A stretch of DNA of 7,093 bases from Limnohabitans sp. Its GTDB lineage: Bacteria > Pseudomonadota > Gammaproteobacteria > Burkholderiales > Burkholderiaceae_C. Shown here in pieces: positions 5,081 to 7,093 of the stretch; the first letter of the stretch is position 1, and each line of letters opens with the position of its first letter. The stretch is taken from assembly GCA_021731425.1 (NCBI GenBank), contig JAKFXJ010000126.1:1-7093 (forward strand), read 5' to 3'. The position numbers and the translations under genes are program-made. A model generated the notes under the pieces. It was given only the letters and a program-made list of their open reading frames with translations. It searched no databases and was not told where the DNA came from.

Positions 5081-6913
5081 ATGAAAGGTTTTGAGGGCAC
5101 ACAAGAGGGTGTCAACACGCGGGGTGTCAAAGGGCTGTTCACCTTCAAAAAACTGTCCAGCACGGGATGGATCGTGGCTTCTGTGGTGCCCTCTGCAGAG
5201 GCCTTTGCGCCTGTCGAAAACCTCTACCGAAAAATGCTGGCACTCAGTGGTTTGTTGCTGCTGGTGATGGCACCGTTGTTGTGGCTCTTTGTGGCGCGGG
5301 TGGTGCGCCCCTTGGATGTGTTGGCTCTGGCCATGCACCAGACAGCGGCCCGCATGCGCGATGGGCAGGTGGTCGCCCCCATTGCCCAAGTGGTCGGCCG
5401 TGAGATCAAGATGGTCACCCACGCCTTCAACGAATTCGTGGAAGCGCGTCAGCACGCCGAAAAAGATCTGGCCATGGCGCGGGACGCCGCACAAGCGGCC
5501 AATGCTTCCAAAAGTGACTTTTTGGCCAACATGAGCCATGAAATTCGCACGCCCATGAACGGCATTTTGGGCATGACCGAGCTGTGCCTGCAAACCCGTT
5601 TGACGGCCGAGCAAAGAAGCTACCTGGACATGGTGTCGACATCGGCGCATTCTTTGTTGGCCGTGATCAATGACATCCTGGACTTCTCAAAAATCGAGGC
5701 CCGCAAGCTCAGTCTGGATCCGCACCCTTTTTCCTTGCACAGCCTGATTCGGCAGGCTACACGCACACTGTCCTTGCGGGCAAGTGAAAAAGAACTTGAA
5801 CTGGTGTGTGACGTGGACTGCAAGGTGCCCGACGAGGTCATTGGTGACCCCTTGCGTCTGCAGCAGGTGATCACCAACTTGCTGGGCAATGCCATCAAAT
5901 TCACGGCACAGGGTGAAATTTTGCTGTTCGTGAAGCCCATGATTTCCCCGCCCAGCCGCGATGGTGTCTGGCTGGAGTTCGCGGTCAAAGACACCGGCAT
6001 CGGCATCGCCCCCAACAAGCAAGCCCTGATTTTTGATGTGTTCACCCAAGCCGACTCCAGCACCGTGCGCCGGTTTGGCGGCACTGGCTTGGGTCTGGCC
6101 ATCAGCCGCAGCCTGGTGCGCATGATGGGCGGCGACATCAGCGTCAACAGCCAACTCGGGCACGGCAGCACTTTCAGCTTTTATGTCAGGCTTCATACCT
6201 TGGTCGATGCCCCTCTTTGTACACAAAGCTTGTCTCCGGCTTGGGCAGGTCAAACGCTGATGCTGGTGGATGACAACGCCAGCAGTCGCAAAGTGCTCAG
6301 TCACCAATTGCAAAACTTGGGATTGCACACCGCAGCCGTAGACGGCGCAGCCCAAGCGCTGCATTCACCCCAGCTGCGTCAAGCCCGCTGCGCTCTGATC
6401 GATGTGAACATGCCTGACATCGATGGTTTTGCGCTGGCTGCGCAGTTGAGGCAGCTGTTTTCAGCCGAGCAAATGCCCATCATCATGATGGGGGCCTTGA
6501 GCGAGCAGATCAGCCAAGAGTTGCTGGATCCACAGGGCATCCAGGGCTTTTTGGTCAAACCGATCGATGTCAATGAATTGGTCAGCGTTTTGAACGGTTT
6601 GACCCGGACGATGGCCTCCTCAGCGCCCGTCCCCGCCACCACACCCGAGCCTTCATTCAAGTCGCAGCGCATTTTGTTGGTCGAGGACACGCCCATCAAC
6701 CAGACGCTCGAGACGATTTTGTTGCAGCGCATGGGCTACGAGGTCAGCATTGCGAATAACGGCATTGAGGCGATTGAGGCTTTTTCTACCCGTGAATTTG
6801 ACCTGATCCTGATGGACATCCACATGCCCGAAATGGGGGGGTGGAAGCCGCTGAAATCATCCGAACGCTGGAGAAAAACCAGCAGCTCAAACGCACACCC
6901 ATCATTGCCGTGA
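5081..6913 (+). CDS. Sensor kinase fragment 2: HAMP, HisKA, HATPase_c, receiver 1 and part of receiver 2
   Basis: The second open segment, 610 residues from the first in-frame ATG, although homologous coding begins upstream at 5051. It contains the end of the sensor, a membrane segment at 51-74, HAMP, the H-box His153, the full ATPase domain, receiver 1 (Asp441, Lys493) and receiver 2 as far as [10 protein letters not shown] (phosphoacceptor Asp579). The last 23 residues, from Trp588, are out of frame and unrelated to receivers. In receiver 1 the usual switch Thr/Ser is replaced by Gly471 (IIMMGALS). No Shine-Dalgarno site precedes 5081, so independent translation is doubtful; 29 bases separate it from the stop of fragment 1. 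If made, it would have one membrane segment and an incomplete second receiver. Confidence 0.75.
   Translation: MKGFEGTQEGVNTRGVKGLFTFKKLSSTGWIVASVVPSAEAFAPVENLYRKMLALSGLLLLVMAPLLWLFVARVVRPLDVLALAMHQTAARMRDGQVVAPIAQVVGREIKMVTHAFNEFVEARQHAEKDLAMARDAAQAANASKSDFLANMSHEIRTPMNGILGMTELCLQTRLTAEQRSYLDMVSTSAHSLLAVINDILDFSKIEARKLSLDPHPFSLHSLIRQATRTLSLRASEKELELVCDVDCKVPDEVIGDPLRLQQVITNLLGNAIKFTAQGEILLFVKPMISPPSRDGVWLEFAVKDTGIGIAPNKQALIFDVFTQADSSTVRRFGGTGLGLAISRSLVRMMGGDISVNSQLGHGSTFSFYVRLHTLVDAPLCTQSLSPAWAGQTLMLVDDNASSRKVLSHQLQNLGLHTAAVDGAAQALHSPQLRQARCALIDVNMPDIDGFALAAQLRQLFSAEQMPIIMMGALSEQISQELLDPQGIQGFLVKPIDVNELVSVLNGLTRTMASSAPVPATTPEPSFKSQRILLVEDTPINQTLETILLQRMGYEVSIANNGIEAIEAFSTREFDLILMDIHMPEMGGWKPLKSSERWRKTSSSNAHPSLP
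6835..6841 (+). other. Frameshift site 2: G7 homopolymer in receiver domain 2
   Basis: ATGGGGGGGTGG reads M-G-G-W and leaves the receiver frame. With eight G the reading is [11 protein letters not shown], the normal receiver continuation after MPEMGG. The change needed is exactly one base more. Confidence 0.85.
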
Positions 6914-7059
6914 CGGCCAATGCACTCAAGGGGGACAAGGAGCGTTATTTGGCTGCAGGCATGGACGGTTATGTGTCCAAACCCATCGCTGTGGATGCGC
7001 TGCGCCATGAAATCAAGGGCTTGTTGCGCGAGGAGTTTCCCCGGAAATTGGCCGCTTGA
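6841..7059 (+). CDS. Sensor kinase fragment 3: C-terminal half of receiver 2
   Basis: The last open segment, 72 residues if read from the GTG at 6841. It carries the remainder of receiver 2: [11 protein letters not shown] (2-12), the switch Thr25 in IIAVTAN, the [12 protein letters not shown] loop with invariant Lys47, and the final helix. It overlaps fragment 2 in another frame and has no plausible ribosome-binding site; the GTG is inside the G7 run. It is the displaced 3' end of the kinase, not an independent gene. The gene ends at TGA 7057-7059, 34 bases before the window edge. Confidence 0.65.
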   Translation: MEAAEIIRTLEKNQQLKRTPIIAVTANALKGDKERYLAAGMDGYVSKPIAVDALRHEIKGLLREEFPRKLAA

Positions 7060-7093
7060 TGGCCGGGGGAAGACAGACAGGCGGCGCAAGCAT

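Larger units (their letters stand above)
4378..7059 (+). pseudogene. Hybrid sensor histidine kinase with dCache-like sensor and two receiver domains, split by two frameshifts
   Basis: A single gene as written in three frames. Removing one C at 5043-5049 and adding one G at 6835-6841 restores 893 residues. Domains in that numbering: membrane segment about 8-30; periplasmic dCache-like sensor about 31-283 ([25 protein letters not shown]); membrane segment about 284-308; HAMP and coiled coil to about 375; HisKA with His387 in SHEIRTP; HATPase_c with N-box [10 protein letters not shown] (500-509), DTGIGI (538-543) and [10 protein letters not shown] (567-576); receiver 1 about 625-740 (Asp675, Lys727); receiver 2 about 763-885 (Asp813, Thr846, Lys868). 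There is no Hpt domain, so phosphotransfer must go to another protein. The ATG at 4378 directly precedes the first membrane segment; its ribosome-binding site is poor. Ligand and target are unknown. Possibly intact in reality if the two homopolymer lengths are sequencing errors; as written it encodes no complete kinase. Confidence 0.85.

Noticed and set aside
5033..5650. Minus-strand open frame of 205 codons opposite the kinase
   Set aside because: Antisense to conserved HAMP and HisKA coding sequence; the His/Gln-rich translation is typical of a shadow frame.
5043..6841. Programmed ribosomal frameshifting as the explanation of the kinase breaks
   Set aside because: The tracts are plain C and G runs without a typical X-XXY-YYZ slippery context or an evident downstream structure, and two opposite programmed shifts in one kinase would be unprecedented to my knowledge. 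Read error or tract-length mutation is simpler.
7049..7064. GGCC-N7-GGCC hairpin at the kinase stop codon as a terminator
   Set aside because: The stem is only four pairs and no T-tract follows, so it does not qualify as an intrinsic terminator.
7060..7093. Possible next gene starting at the window edge, which ends in AT
   Set aside because: The sequence stops before a start codon is complete and no coding sequence can be read.

Overview
The window looks like the chromosome of a GC-rich betaproteobacterium, probably Burkholderiales and perhaps near Comamonadaceae. This is inferred from codon use, protein style and the layout of the hpa genes; no rRNA or other marker is present. Two blocks diverge from an intergenic region at about 4110-4377.

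The left block (1-4109, minus strand) is part of a homoprotocatechuate (3,4-dihydroxyphenylacetate) meta-cleavage operon for 4-hydroxyphenylacetate catabolism. In transcription order it holds: hpaR (MarR-family regulator); hpaG1 and hpaG2 (two separate genes for the halves of the decarboxylase/isomerase that is one fused protein in E. coli); hpaE (semialdehyde dehydrogenase); a small MAPEG-like membrane protein gene with no known role in the pathway; and the first 88 codons of hpaD (ring-cleavage dioxygenase), which runs off the left edge. HpaD opens the ring, HpaE oxidises the resulting semialdehyde, and HpaG1/HpaG2 decarboxylate and isomerise a later intermediate. The remaining steps (HpaF, HpaH, HpaI) are not in the window and may lie beyond the left edge. 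The first four genes are joined by three consecutive 4-base ATGA start/stop overlaps. The last two genes have short gaps (29 and 26 bases) and their own Shine-Dalgarno sites.

The intergenic region holds a perfect 12-bp palindrome directly before the hpaR start, the best candidate operator for HpaR. It also holds an AGCCGA/TCGGCT hairpin, and a sigma70-like promoter for the rightward gene whose spacer is filled by a 19-bp dyad.

The right block (4378-7059, plus strand) is one large hybrid sensor histidine kinase: transmembrane segment, dCache-like periplasmic sensor, second transmembrane segment, HAMP, HisKA, HATPase_c and two receiver domains. As written it is broken into three reading frames by two single-base frameshifts. 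Both fall exactly in 7-base homopolymers: C7 at 5043-5049, one base too many, and G7 at 6835-6841, one base too few. Correcting both gives a continuous 893-residue protein. Homopolymer sequencing error is the simplest explanation; a real pseudogene or a slippage-controlled gene cannot be excluded from the sequence. No link between the kinase and the hpa pathway is visible beyond adjacency. I found no tRNA, rRNA, CRISPR array or insertion sequence.
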